Source: Pseudomonadales bacterium
GTDB taxonomy: Bacteria; Pseudomonadota; Gammaproteobacteria; Pseudomonadales; Azotimanducaceae
Assembly (NCBI GenBank): GCA_041395945.1
Contig: JAWKZN010000001.1
Coordinates: 1,674,001-1,738,000, forward strand
DNA length: 64,000 nucleotides
Reading direction: 5' to 3'
The number at the start of each line of letters is the position of its first letter. The stretch's first letter is position 1. The translations under genes were made by a program, and so were the position numbers. Of this stretch, positions 52,812-61,062 are shown piece after piece. Below the pieces are notes generated by a model. That model was not told the origin of the DNA. It did no database searches and worked only from the letters and a program-made list of their open reading frames with translations.

Positions 52812-53674
52812 AGCAGCTTCGACGGCTCATCCCGGTGGAAGCCGTTGTAAACCTGGCGTCTGCGTGGCTCCGGTGCCCGGAACAGGAAGCCTCCGCTGCC
52901 ATTGTGGATACCACCATCCACACGGAACTCCGCACCGGTCACATAGGCGGCCATTTCCGACATCAGAAACACCACCATGGCAGAGACTTCCGCTGCAGTG
53001 CCATGGCGCCGCAGCGGCACCTGGCGTTCGATCGCTTTGAGCGCAGGCCAGTCCGCCTCGGGATAGCGATCGAGCCCTGTCGTGGCGATGAATCCGGGGA
53101 TCACACAGTTCACCCGCACTCCGGCATGTGCCCATTCGGTGGCAGCCGTATACGTCAGATTACTCAGCCCTGCGCGCGCAGCACCGTTATGCCCCATACC
53201 AGGCATCCCCCGGTCGTGATCGGCACCGATGTTCACAATGCTGCCACCACGATCCGCGAGGCACTGATTGAAGGCTTCCCGTGCCAGCAGAAAATAGCTG
53301 GTGAGATTGTTGTGCAGCACGGCATTCCAGCCGTTGAGTGAGAGATCCTTCAGCTGTGCCGGAAACTGACCCCCGGCGGCATTTACCAGTCCGTCGAAGG
53401 CGCCATGCCTATCGAGCACCTTGGCCACCAGATCACGCACTTCCGTTTCGTCACGCAGTTCAGCCGTGTAGCAGCCCAGTACCCGGCCGCCATCCTCTTC
53501 GATTTCCGATCGTGTCCTGTCAAGTTTGGCCAGTGTACGTCCGCTGAGCACCAGGTGCGCACCCAGTGCAGCCAGCTCATGCGCAATACAGCGACCGAGT
53601 CCGCCGCCGCCGCCAGGAATAAAGATGGTCTGCCCTTCGAACAGACCGGCACGAAATCCCGATCGATATGACAC
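52808..53674 (-). CDS. SDR-family oxidoreductase with altered active-site motif
   Basis: 288 residues from a GTG at 53674 (GAGGGG six bases upstream; an ATG at 53749 adds a 25-residue leader). Cofactor motif FIPGGGGGLGRCIAHELA, then NAAG, and PGFIATTGLDRYPEA after the active site. Where SDRs have S...YxxxK, this has VNIGADHDRGMPGMGHNGAA, then RAG: a His and Arg in place of Tyr and Lys. Acyl-CoA-type SDRs (2,4-dienoyl-CoA reductase-like) lack the canonical Tyr similarly, so an enoyl-thioester reductase is plausible. NAD(P) choice unknown. Confidence 0.82.
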   Translation of the reverse strand: MSYRSGFRAGLFEGQTIFIPGGGGGLGRCIAHELAALGAHLVLSGRTLAKLDRTRSEIEEDGGRVLGCYTAELRDETEVRDLVAKVLDRHGAFDGLVNAAGGQFPAQLKDLSLNGWNAVLHNNLTSYFLLAREAFNQCLADRGGSIVNIGADHDRGMPGMGHNGAARAGLSNLTYTAATEWAHAGVRVNCVIPGFIATTGLDRYPEADWPALKAIERQVPLRRHGTAAEVSAMVVFLMSEMAAYVTGAEFRVDGGIHNGSGGFLFRAPEPRRRQVYNGFHRDEPSKLL

Positions 53675-53747
53675 CGACACCCCCTCTGCTGACAACCACC
53701 AGTCCGGTAGGCGACCATGATACCTTTCAATCCCGGAGGACGTAGCC

Positions 53748-54797
53748 ATGAGCACAATACCCGGACCAGCCACTGGTCAGAAGACCGACCCAACCCGAGT
53801 CGATACGGTGCGCCTGCAGCGCATCAGCAAGGCTTTCTGGGAGTCGGCGGCGCTGATGAGCGCCGTCGAACTGAATACCTTCACGGTGATCGAGCAGGGC
53901 GGCAACACCCTCTCCAGTGCCGCCGCAGGAATGGGCATCGACGAGCTCAATGCCGAGCGGCTGCTGACCGCGCTGGTGGCGATGGAACTCCTGCAGCTGA
54001 CCGACGGCGTCTTCAGCAACGCACCCGATGTGGCGCGCTTCCTCGTGCAGGGATCCCGCTCCTACGCCGGGCCCTGGATGCTCTTCGGCAAACCCCGCTG
54101 GGAGGCCTGGGGGCATCTCACCGACCATCTGAAAACCGACGCGGAAAGCCGTCGCCGGCTCGGCATGTACGATGAAACTTTCACCGTCGAGCGTGCCCGC
54201 GCCTATCACGAGGCCACCTACTCCATCGGTATGGGTGCGGCACGCCGTTTTCACAGCCAGGTAAATCTCGCGGGGCGACGTAAGCTCATGGATCTCGGTG
54301 GCGGCTCGGGCTGCTACTGCATCGTGGCTGCCCAGACACACCCGGCGCTGGTGGCCGAAGTACTGGATCTGGGCCCGGTGGTGGAAGTCACCCGGGAATT
54401 CATCGCCCAGCATGGTGTCGCGGATCGGGTCACCGCCAGTGTCTGTGATTTCACTGCTGACCCCCTGCCGACGGATGCGGACTGCGCCATCATGGCCTCC
54501 AATCTGCCTCAGTACAGCCGCGAGATCATCGCCGGCGTCGTTGCCCGGGTGCAGGCTGCGCTGCTGCCGGGCGGAGAATTCCACCTGATCGGGGAAATGC
54601 TCGATGCGGATCATCGTGGCCCTCTGGCACCGGCACTCTGGGGTCTATCGGAAGCCCTGAACGGGTCCACCGGACTCGCCCACTCGGTAACCGACGCGGT
54701 CGGCTATCTGGAATCAGCGGGCTTCATCGATGTCGCCGTGCACGAGTTCATTCCCGAAACCCTGACCCGGGTGAGCGGAATCAAACCACCCGGGTAG
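53748..54797 (+). CDS. SAM-dependent methyltransferase (O-methyltransferase family 2-like)
   Basis: 349 residues from ATG 53748 with a GGAGG seven bases upstream. An N-terminal winged-helix dimerisation region (VRLQRISKAFWESAALMSAV, ELNTFTVIEQ) precedes the Rossmann-like catalytic domain. SAM motif I is in LMDLGGGSGCYCIVAAQTHP (about residues 180-199); the acidic loop is in VLDLGPVVEVTREFI, and PGGEFHLIGEMLDADH marks the post-motif strand. This is the build of plant- and polyketide-type O-methyltransferases. Acceptor unknown; divergent from the SDR gene. Confidence 0.85.
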   Translation: MSTIPGPATGQKTDPTRVDTVRLQRISKAFWESAALMSAVELNTFTVIEQGGNTLSSAAAGMGIDELNAERLLTALVAMELLQLTDGVFSNAPDVARFLVQGSRSYAGPWMLFGKPRWEAWGHLTDHLKTDAESRRRLGMYDETFTVERARAYHEATYSIGMGAARRFHSQVNLAGRRKLMDLGGGSGCYCIVAAQTHPALVAEVLDLGPVVEVTREFIAQHGVADRVTASVCDFTADPLPTDADCAIMASNLPQYSREIIAGVVARVQAALLPGGEFHLIGEMLDADHRGPLAPALWGLSEALNGSTGLAHSVTDAVGYLESAGFIDVAVHEFIPETLTRVSGIKPPG

Positions 54798-54836
54798 GTG
54801 CGGCCCGGGGACACCGGGATTGTCAGTACCGGGCTC

Positions 54837-56978
54837 TCACCAGATTCGCACCCGCTCCCCGGGCGGCAGATAGAGGGCGTGATCGGGGCCGACGTCGAAT
54901 GCCTCGTACCAGGGATCGAAGTTCCTCACCGCGCCGTTCACCCGATACTCGTTCGGTGCATGGGAATCGGATTTCAATCGTGCGACCAGCGTCTCCTCCC
55001 GGATCACCGCGCGCCAGAGCTGGCCGAAAGCCAGGAAGAAGCGCTGATCACCGGTCAGGCCATCGCGCAGCGGCGGCTCTCTGCCGCCCAGGCTGAGACG
55101 ATAGGCGTGATAGGCCATGGCCAGACCACCGAGGTCACCGATGTTCTCGCCCAGGGTGAAGGTACCGTCCACAAAGGTGCCCGGCACCGGTTCGTAGGCC
55201 GAGTACTGCGCCGCCAGTCGGGCGGCGCGTGCCTCGAAGCGGATCCGATCCTGCGGCTGCCACCAGTTGCGCTGCACGCCGCGTTCATCCGCCTTGGATC
55301 CCTGATCGTCGAATCCGTGACCCATCTCGTGACCGATCACCGCGCCGATGGCGCCGAAATTGACCGCAGGGTCCGCCTCCGGATCGAAGAAGGGTGCCTC
55401 GAGAATACCGGCCGGGAAAGTGATGGCGTTGAACTGCGGCGTGTAGAAAGCATTCACCATCTGCGCCGTGCTGAACCATTCCGTGCGGTCCGTGGGCTCA
55501 CCCAGGCGCCGGATGGCATCCTGCTCGTAATAGACGCGCAGGCGTCGCACATTGCCCATCAGATCTGCACGATCGATGCGCACCGCTGAGTAATCGCGCC
55601 AGCGGTCCGGATAACCGATGTTCGGCAGGAATCCTTCGAGCTTGCGATAGGCTTCCAGCTTGGTCTGTCCGCTCATCCAGTCCAGCGCTTCGATGCGTGC
55701 CCGCAGTGCCTCGCGCAGATACTCGACCAGCTCCAGTACCCGGGTCTTGGAAGTCTCGGGGAAGTACCGCGCGACATAGACCTGACCGATCGCATCCCCC
55801 AGTCCGTTGCTGGCACTGACCAGACTGATCGCCCGCCGCCAGCGCTCGCGCTGCTCCGGCTGCCCGTACACCACACGCCCATGAAAGCTGAAATTCTCCT
55901 CGTCGATCTCTGCCGCCAGGTAGGGCGCGTTGTTGCTGAGCAGATGGTAGGCAAGGTATGCGCGCCACACCTCGATCGGCGTGGTGCGCACGATTTCCAC
56001 CAGAGGCGCAATGGCACTGGGTACCCGGACATTGAGCTCTTCCGGGATGAAGCCGGCGGCGGACAGATAGTCCCGCCAGGGGAAATCCGGATGGTCCTTC
56101 TCGATGTCAGTAAGCGCGCGCAGGTTGTAGGTCAGATCCCGGTTGCGGCGGTCGCCACGCGGCCAGTGCGCGGCCGCGATGCGGGTTTCAAGATCGAGAA
56201 TCCGGCCCGCCACGAATGCGGCGTCCGGAACTTCCGCAAAGACCAGCATCCGCGCGATATGTTCCCGGTACTGCTCGCGAATGCCGGTAAAGCGTTCCGT
56301 ATCCTCGAGATAGTAGTCGCGCTCGGGAAGGCCCAGACCGCCATGATCAATGCCCGCAATGAAGCGGGTGGGGTCCATACGGTCGATCTCGATGCCGACC
56401 CGGATCGGTGCAGCGGTCGCCTCGATATCGGCGCGGCCGAACGCGCGGGCCAGATCTGTGATGCTGTTGATCGCCGCAACGGCTGCAAGCCAGTCTGCGA
56501 CCGGGGCGATACCCAGCGCATCGATCCGCCCGGTGTCCAGATAACTCGCGTAGTAGTCGCCGACTTTCTGCTCCACCGAGCCCGCAGCCGGCTTTGTGGC
56601 CGCCGATTCTTCGATCAGCGCCTGGACACGCTCCTGGGACAGTTCGAACAGCGCGGTCAGTGTGCCGAAGGAAGTCCGGTCCGGCGGCAGCTCGTAACTG
56701 TCCAGCCAGCGGCCATTCACATGCCGGAAAAAGTCGTCGCCGGGTGCGACCGAAAGGTCCCGCTGGGACAGATCCACGCCCCAGTCACCGAAACGCACGG
56801 AGCGCAGCTGCGGTCGGGCTTGCGCCTGTGTATTCGGGGTCGCAGCCGGCCGCGCAGCCGGCGCCACATCGCTGCCTGTCAGTCGCACCCCTTCACAGCC
56901 CGCAGCAAGCAATGCCAGCAGCAGCACCTTCGCAGACAGGTGTATGGCGTGTATCGCACGGGGACCGATCAAGCGCAT
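54837..56978 (-). CDS. M13-family (neprilysin-type) metallopeptidase lipoprotein
   Basis: 713 residues. ATG 56978 follows a near-perfect AGGAGGTAA, and begins a lipoprotein signal (LLLALLAAGC-EG). Zinc motif HExxH is in GHEMGHGFDDQG (His550, Glu551, His554); the third ligand is in ENIGDLGGLAMAYHAY, with Gly for the usual Ala. The substrate-binding Asn-Ala-Phe is in NAFYTPQFNAITFPAGIL. M13 enzymes usually end in a C-x-x-W that makes a disulfide; this ends GERVRIW and lacks that Cys. An envelope-located peptidase of small peptides. Confidence 0.92.
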   Translation of the reverse strand: MRLIGPRAIHAIHLSAKVLLLALLAAGCEGVRLTGSDVAPAARPAATPNTQAQARPQLRSVRFGDWGVDLSQRDLSVAPGDDFFRHVNGRWLDSYELPPDRTSFGTLTALFELSQERVQALIEESAATKPAAGSVEQKVGDYYASYLDTGRIDALGIAPVADWLAAVAAINSITDLARAFGRADIEATAAPIRVGIEIDRMDPTRFIAGIDHGGLGLPERDYYLEDTERFTGIREQYREHIARMLVFAEVPDAAFVAGRILDLETRIAAAHWPRGDRRNRDLTYNLRALTDIEKDHPDFPWRDYLSAAGFIPEELNVRVPSAIAPLVEIVRTTPIEVWRAYLAYHLLSNNAPYLAAEIDEENFSFHGRVVYGQPEQRERWRRAISLVSASNGLGDAIGQVYVARYFPETSKTRVLELVEYLREALRARIEALDWMSGQTKLEAYRKLEGFLPNIGYPDRWRDYSAVRIDRADLMGNVRRLRVYYEQDAIRRLGEPTDRTEWFSTAQMVNAFYTPQFNAITFPAGILEAPFFDPEADPAVNFGAIGAVIGHEMGHGFDDQGSKADERGVQRNWWQPQDRIRFEARAARLAAQYSAYEPVPGTFVDGTFTLGENIGDLGGLAMAYHAYRLSLGGREPPLRDGLTGDQRFFLAFGQLWRAVIREETLVARLKSDSHAPNEYRVNGAVRNFDPWYEAFDVGPDHALYLPPGERVRIW

Positions 56979-57141
56979 GGGCGGATTACCTCCTGGCAGG
57001 CTCCCCCGTCTCCGGCGCCGATCCGGATCAGCTGAAGTCGCTGCACGGGAGATCTGGAATGCGGCGATTCTACCAGCGTTGCCGGCCAGAACCCCACCGC
57101 GTATCCTCCGACATCCCAAAGGATAAGTAGCCAGATCGCTC

Positions 57142-58677
57142 ATGAAGCACGAGATCATCGCGCGCCTGGAACAGACCCGCCAGGCGGCCGAACTGGGTGG
57201 TGGCGAACACCGCATTCAGCAACAGCACCTTAAGGGTAAACTCACCGCCAGAGAGCGTCTCACCCTGCTGCTCGACGAAGGCTCCTTCGAAGAGTGGGAC
57301 AAATATGTCGAGCACCGCTGCACCGATTTCGGTATGCAGGAGCAGAAGATCCCCGGTGATGGCGTGGTGACCGGTTACGGCACCGTGAACGGCCGTCTGG
57401 TTTTCGTGTTCAGCCAGGACTTCACCGTCTTCGGTGGTGCGCTCTCCGAAGCCAATGCGGAAAAGATCTGCAAGGTCATGGATGAAGCTCTCAAGGTCGG
57501 CGCACCGGTGATCGGTCTCAATGATTCCGGCGGCGCACGGATTCAGGAAGGGGTTGCCTCCCTCGGCGGGTACGCCGAAATCTTCCAGCGCAACGTGCTC
57601 GCATCCGGCGTCGTGCCCCAGATTTCCCTGGTGATGGGGCCCTGTGCGGGTGGTGCTGTGTACTCGCCCGCCATCACCGACTTCATATTCATGGTGGACC
57701 ACTCCTCCTATATGTTCGTCACCGGTCCGGATGTCGTGAAAACGGTGACCCACGAGATCGTGACTCCCGAACAGCTGGGTGGTGCGAGCATCCACACCCG
57801 CAAATCGGGTGTCGCGGATCTGGCCATGGACAACGATGTGGACGCCCTGCTGCAGACCCGTCGCTTCATCGACTTCCTGCCAGCCAACAATCGGGAAAAA
57901 CCACCTCGCTGGCCCACCGAAGATGCCGCCACCCGTACCGAACCGTCCCTCGACACACTGGTGCCGGCGGATCCATCCAAGCCCTACGACATCAAGGAAG
58001 TGATCACCAAGATCGCGGACGAAGGGGATTTCTTCGAGCTCCAGCCCGGCTACGCCCAGAACATCGTGATCGGTTTCATCCGCCTGCAGGGTGGCTCGGT
58101 CGGCGTGGTCGCCAATCAGCCGATGATGCTCGCCGGCTGCCTCGACATCGATGCTTCGAAAAAGGCCGCGCGTTTCGTGCGCTTCTGCGACGCCTTCAAC
58201 ATTCCGATCCTGACTCTGGTGGATGTGCCCGGCTTCATGCCCGGCACTGCCCAGGAGTACGGCGGCATCATCAAAAACGGCGCCAAGCTCCTCTATGCAT
58301 ACGCGGAGTGCACGGTGCCGAAGGTCACCCTGATCACCCGCAAGGCTTACGGCGGGGCCTACGATGTGATGGCCTCGAAGCACCTGCGCGGCGATGTGAA
58401 TTTCGCCTGGCCCAGTGCAGAGATCGCGGTGATGGGAGCCAAAGGCGCTGTGGAGATCATCTTCCGCAAGGACATAGGCGATGCGCAACTGATCGAATCA
58501 CGCACCCAGGAATACGAAGACCGGTTCGCGAATCCGTTCATTGCGGCCAGCCGCGGCTACATCGACGATGTGATCATGCCCCGGGAGACCCGCACCCGGG
58601 TGTGTCGGTCCTTCGCCATGCTGCGCGACAAGCAGCTGGAAAATCCGTGGCGCAAACACGGCAACATTCCGCTGTGA
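57142..58677 (+). CDS. pccB: Propionyl-CoA carboxylase beta subunit (carboxyltransferase)
   Basis: 511 residues. The carboxyltransferase N-domain carries LNDSGGARIQEGVASLGGYA, then ISLVMGPCAGGAVYSPAITD; the C-domain has GFMPGTAQEYGGIIKNGAKL and ITRKAYGGAYDVMASKHLRG. Length and order fit acyl-CoA carboxylase beta, which moves carboxyl from biotin to propionyl- or acetyl-CoA. The alpha (biotin) subunit follows 67 bases downstream, same strand. The methylmalonyl-CoA epimerase and mutase that would finish propionate assimilation are not in the window, so acetyl-CoA or another acyl-CoA remains possible. Confidence 0.93.
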   Translation: MKHEIIARLEQTRQAAELGGGEHRIQQQHLKGKLTARERLTLLLDEGSFEEWDKYVEHRCTDFGMQEQKIPGDGVVTGYGTVNGRLVFVFSQDFTVFGGALSEANAEKICKVMDEALKVGAPVIGLNDSGGARIQEGVASLGGYAEIFQRNVLASGVVPQISLVMGPCAGGAVYSPAITDFIFMVDHSSYMFVTGPDVVKTVTHEIVTPEQLGGASIHTRKSGVADLAMDNDVDALLQTRRFIDFLPANNREKPPRWPTEDAATRTEPSLDTLVPADPSKPYDIKEVITKIADEGDFFELQPGYAQNIVIGFIRLQGGSVGVVANQPMMLAGCLDIDASKKAARFVRFCDAFNIPILTLVDVPGFMPGTAQEYGGIIKNGAKLLYAYAECTVPKVTLITRKAYGGAYDVMASKHLRGDVNFAWPSAEIAVMGAKGAVEIIFRKDIGDAQLIESRTQEYEDRFANPFIAASRGYIDDVIMPRETRTRVCRSFAMLRDKQLENPWRKHGNIPL

Positions 58678-58744
58678 TTCAGCGCTCCAGCTCGGCTTAC
58701 TGACTCGGCTCTTCAACTCGGACAGGACCAGGTAACGACCAGAC

Positions 58745-60730
58745 ATGTTCAGCAAGATTTTGATTGCCAACCGGGGCGAAATCGCCTGCCGGGTGATACG
58801 TACTGCGAAGAAGATGGGTATCCGCACTGTCGCGATCTATTCGGATGCGGACGCCGCCGCCCTGCATGTGCGTATGGCGGACGAAGCCGTGCGGGTCGGC
58901 ACCGCAGCATCGTCGGACAGCTATCTGCGCATCGATCGCGTACTCGCCGCCATTAAGCAGACCGGGGCACAGGCCGTGCACCCGGGATACGGCTTCCTCT
59001 CGGAAAACGCCGAGTTCGCCCGGGCTCTGGAGAAGGCGGGCGTGGCCTTCATCGGTCCCGGCATCGAAGCCATCAACAGCATGGGCGACAAGATTGCTTC
59101 CAAACTGCTGGCGGCAAAGGCAGGCGTGAACACCATCCCCGGGTACACGGATGTGATCAGAGACGCCGCCCACGCCGTACAGATTGCCAGCGAGATCGGC
59201 TATCCGGTGATGCTGAAGGCCAGCGCAGGCGGCGGCGGCAAAGGCATGCGGGTGGTATGGAACGAAAAAGAATGCCGCGAAGCTTTCGACAGCACGCGCG
59301 CCGAGGCACGCGCCAGTTTTGGCGATGACCGGGTGTTTGCGGAGAAATATGTCGAGCAGCCCCGGCACATCGAGATCCAGGTACTGGCAGACAAGCAGGG
59401 CAACACGCTCTACCTGGGAGAACGGGAGTGTTCGATTCAGCGTCGTCACCAGAAAGTAATCGAAGAAGCCCCCTCCCCCTTCCTCGACGAAAAAACCCGC
59501 AAAGCCATGGGTGAACAGGCTGTAGCACTGGCTCGCGCGGTCAACTACGAATCCGCCGGCACCGTGGAATTCATTGTCGATGCAAAGCGTAATTTCTATT
59601 TCCTGGAAATGAACACCCGCCTGCAGGTCGAGCATCCGGTGACCGAATTTGTAACCGGTCAGGATCTGGTCGAGCACATGATCCGGGTAGCGAACGGCGA
59701 GCCGCTGAGCATTACCCAGGCAGACGTGAAGTTGAAAGGCTGGGCGCTCGAAGCACGGGTCTACGCCGAAGATCCCTTCCGCGGCTTCCTGCCTTCCATC
59801 GGACGTCTGACCCGATACCGGCTGCCCCGGCTGAGCAAAGATGTCCGTGTTGACTCCGGGATCGAAGAAGGCAGTGAAGTTTCGATGTTCTATGATCCGA
59901 TGATCGCGAAGCTCGTCACCTACGGTCCAACCCGGGAGGCCGCAATCGATCGCATGAGCGACGCGCTGGACGAGTACTATATTCGCGGTGTGAACCACAA
60001 CATCAGTTTTCTCAATGCACTGATCAGCCATCCCCGTTTTCGTGAAGGTCGACTCACCACCAACTTCATTGCCGAAGAGTATCCGGACGGCTTTCAACCC
60101 ACCCACGTACCTTCTGCGGATCCCATGATCACAGTCGCGATCGCGGCTGTCGCCCACCGGCTGATCGCTGCACGCGCCATGCACATCAGCGGTCAGACTC
60201 GCCGCTTCGAGCTGTCACTGAGTGACAACTGGGTGGTGATCGCAAACAAGGCCCACTATCCGGTAACTGTCGTGGCAGTTGCTCATGGTTTCGAAGTCGA
60301 GCACGAAGAAGCCGTTTATCGGGTGACCACAGACTGGACGATCGGCGAGCCGGTGGTGCAGGCCGAAGTCAACGGTACGCCGGTCGCCGTGCAGCTCGAC
60401 CGGGTGGGTGGCGCCTATCGTCTCTTCCAGGGCGGCACCCAGGTGAACGCCATGGTCCTGACACCCCAGGCAGCCGCGCTGACTGCCCATATGCTGGATC
60501 GCCCCCCGCCGGATATGAGCAAATTTCTGCTCTCGCCCATGCCCGGTCTGCTGGTGCGGCTCTGCGTGGCCGAAGGCGACGAAGTCAAAGCCGGAGAAGA
60601 ACTGGTGGCGGTAGAGGCGATGAAGATGGAGAACAGTCTGCGCGCTACAGAGAATGTCACCATCGCGAAAATACTCGTCGCCGAAGGCGACAGTCTGGAC
60701 GTGGATCAGCCGATACTCGAATTTCTCTGA
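58745..60730 (+). CDS. pccA: Propionyl/acetyl-CoA carboxylase alpha subunit (biotin carboxylase-BCCP fusion)
   Basis: 661 residues. The biotin carboxylase ATP-grasp part begins FSKILIANRGEIACRVIRTA; the glycine loop is in VMLKASAGGGGKGMRVVW; EMNTRLQVEHPVTEFVTGQD carries catalytic residues. The C-terminal biotinyl domain has the VEAMKMEN motif, with the biotinylated Lys at residue 627. The middle linker (about 450-580) matches the BT-type domain that docks the beta subunit in PCC. Together with pccB it makes a two-gene carboxylase operon. Substrate choice, propionyl- versus acetyl-CoA, is inferred from domain form. Confidence 0.94.
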   Translation: MFSKILIANRGEIACRVIRTAKKMGIRTVAIYSDADAAALHVRMADEAVRVGTAASSDSYLRIDRVLAAIKQTGAQAVHPGYGFLSENAEFARALEKAGVAFIGPGIEAINSMGDKIASKLLAAKAGVNTIPGYTDVIRDAAHAVQIASEIGYPVMLKASAGGGGKGMRVVWNEKECREAFDSTRAEARASFGDDRVFAEKYVEQPRHIEIQVLADKQGNTLYLGERECSIQRRHQKVIEEAPSPFLDEKTRKAMGEQAVALARAVNYESAGTVEFIVDAKRNFYFLEMNTRLQVEHPVTEFVTGQDLVEHMIRVANGEPLSITQADVKLKGWALEARVYAEDPFRGFLPSIGRLTRYRLPRLSKDVRVDSGIEEGSEVSMFYDPMIAKLVTYGPTREAAIDRMSDALDEYYIRGVNHNISFLNALISHPRFREGRLTTNFIAEEYPDGFQPTHVPSADPMITVAIAAVAHRLIAARAMHISGQTRRFELSLSDNWVVIANKAHYPVTVVAVAHGFEVEHEEAVYRVTTDWTIGEPVVQAEVNGTPVAVQLDRVGGAYRLFQGGTQVNAMVLTPQAAALTAHMLDRPPPDMSKFLLSPMPGLLVRLCVAEGDEVKAGEELVAVEAMKMENSLRATENVTIAKILVAEGDSLDVDQPILEFL

Positions 60731-60779
60731 TCCTCAGCGGGCCCTGCTCTCGATGTCTGTTTTCGGAGACCTCCAGGAG

Positions 60780-60824
60780 GCTGGGGTGGCGTGGGGGGTT
60801 GCAACGGACCTACGCCACCCCAGC
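60780..60824 (+). terminator. Long hairpin after pccBA
   Basis: gctggggtggcgt (60780-60792) pairs perfectly with acgccaccccagc (60812-60824), 13 pairs, with three further outer pairs (one G-T) and an inner extension. It lies 49 bases past the pccA stop. No T-run follows. It is the only strong candidate for ending the carboxylase transcript before the repeat; with repeat copy B it accounts for most of the 332-base gap to ptsP. Confidence 0.65.
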
Positions 60825-60863
60825 TTCGAGATGGATCCGAGACCGCCCACAAAATCAGGCCAC

Positions 60864-61041
60864 GAAGCTCGGAACGATTTATCCAGCGTGGTCGAGGACG
60901 GGTGACGCCGGGCCGTGCAGCGAGGTCGAGCACGGCTATTTGACTCGCGGATTTTCCGCGAGGCAAATAGCTACGCGAGGACACAGCGGAGCTGCCGAGC
61001 GAGGCCCGGGGTCACCCGTCCTCGACCATGCTCTGATCAAC
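60864..61041. repeat. Structured interspersed repeat, copy B (178 bp)
   Basis: Partner of 14749-14926, same length. The 28-base arms at 60886-60913 and 61004-61031 pair with two mismatches. The inner hairpin ctatttg ... caaatag and the tip cgcgg-...-ccgcg are kept. Relative to copy A, several bases differ in both arms at matching positions (for example A-G to G-T at arm positions 6-7, and C to T at position 18), as expected if pairing is selected. It sits between the ends of pccA (+) and ptsP (-). Confidence 0.82.
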
Positions 61042-61062
61042 CCTTTTCCGAACTCCATGGCC

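Noticed and set aside
53747..53750. Overlapping divergent start codons (CATG) of the SDR and methyltransferase genes
   Set aside because: The SDR reading is better started at the GTG at 53674, which has a ribosome site and a family-like N-terminus, so the overlap is not needed.
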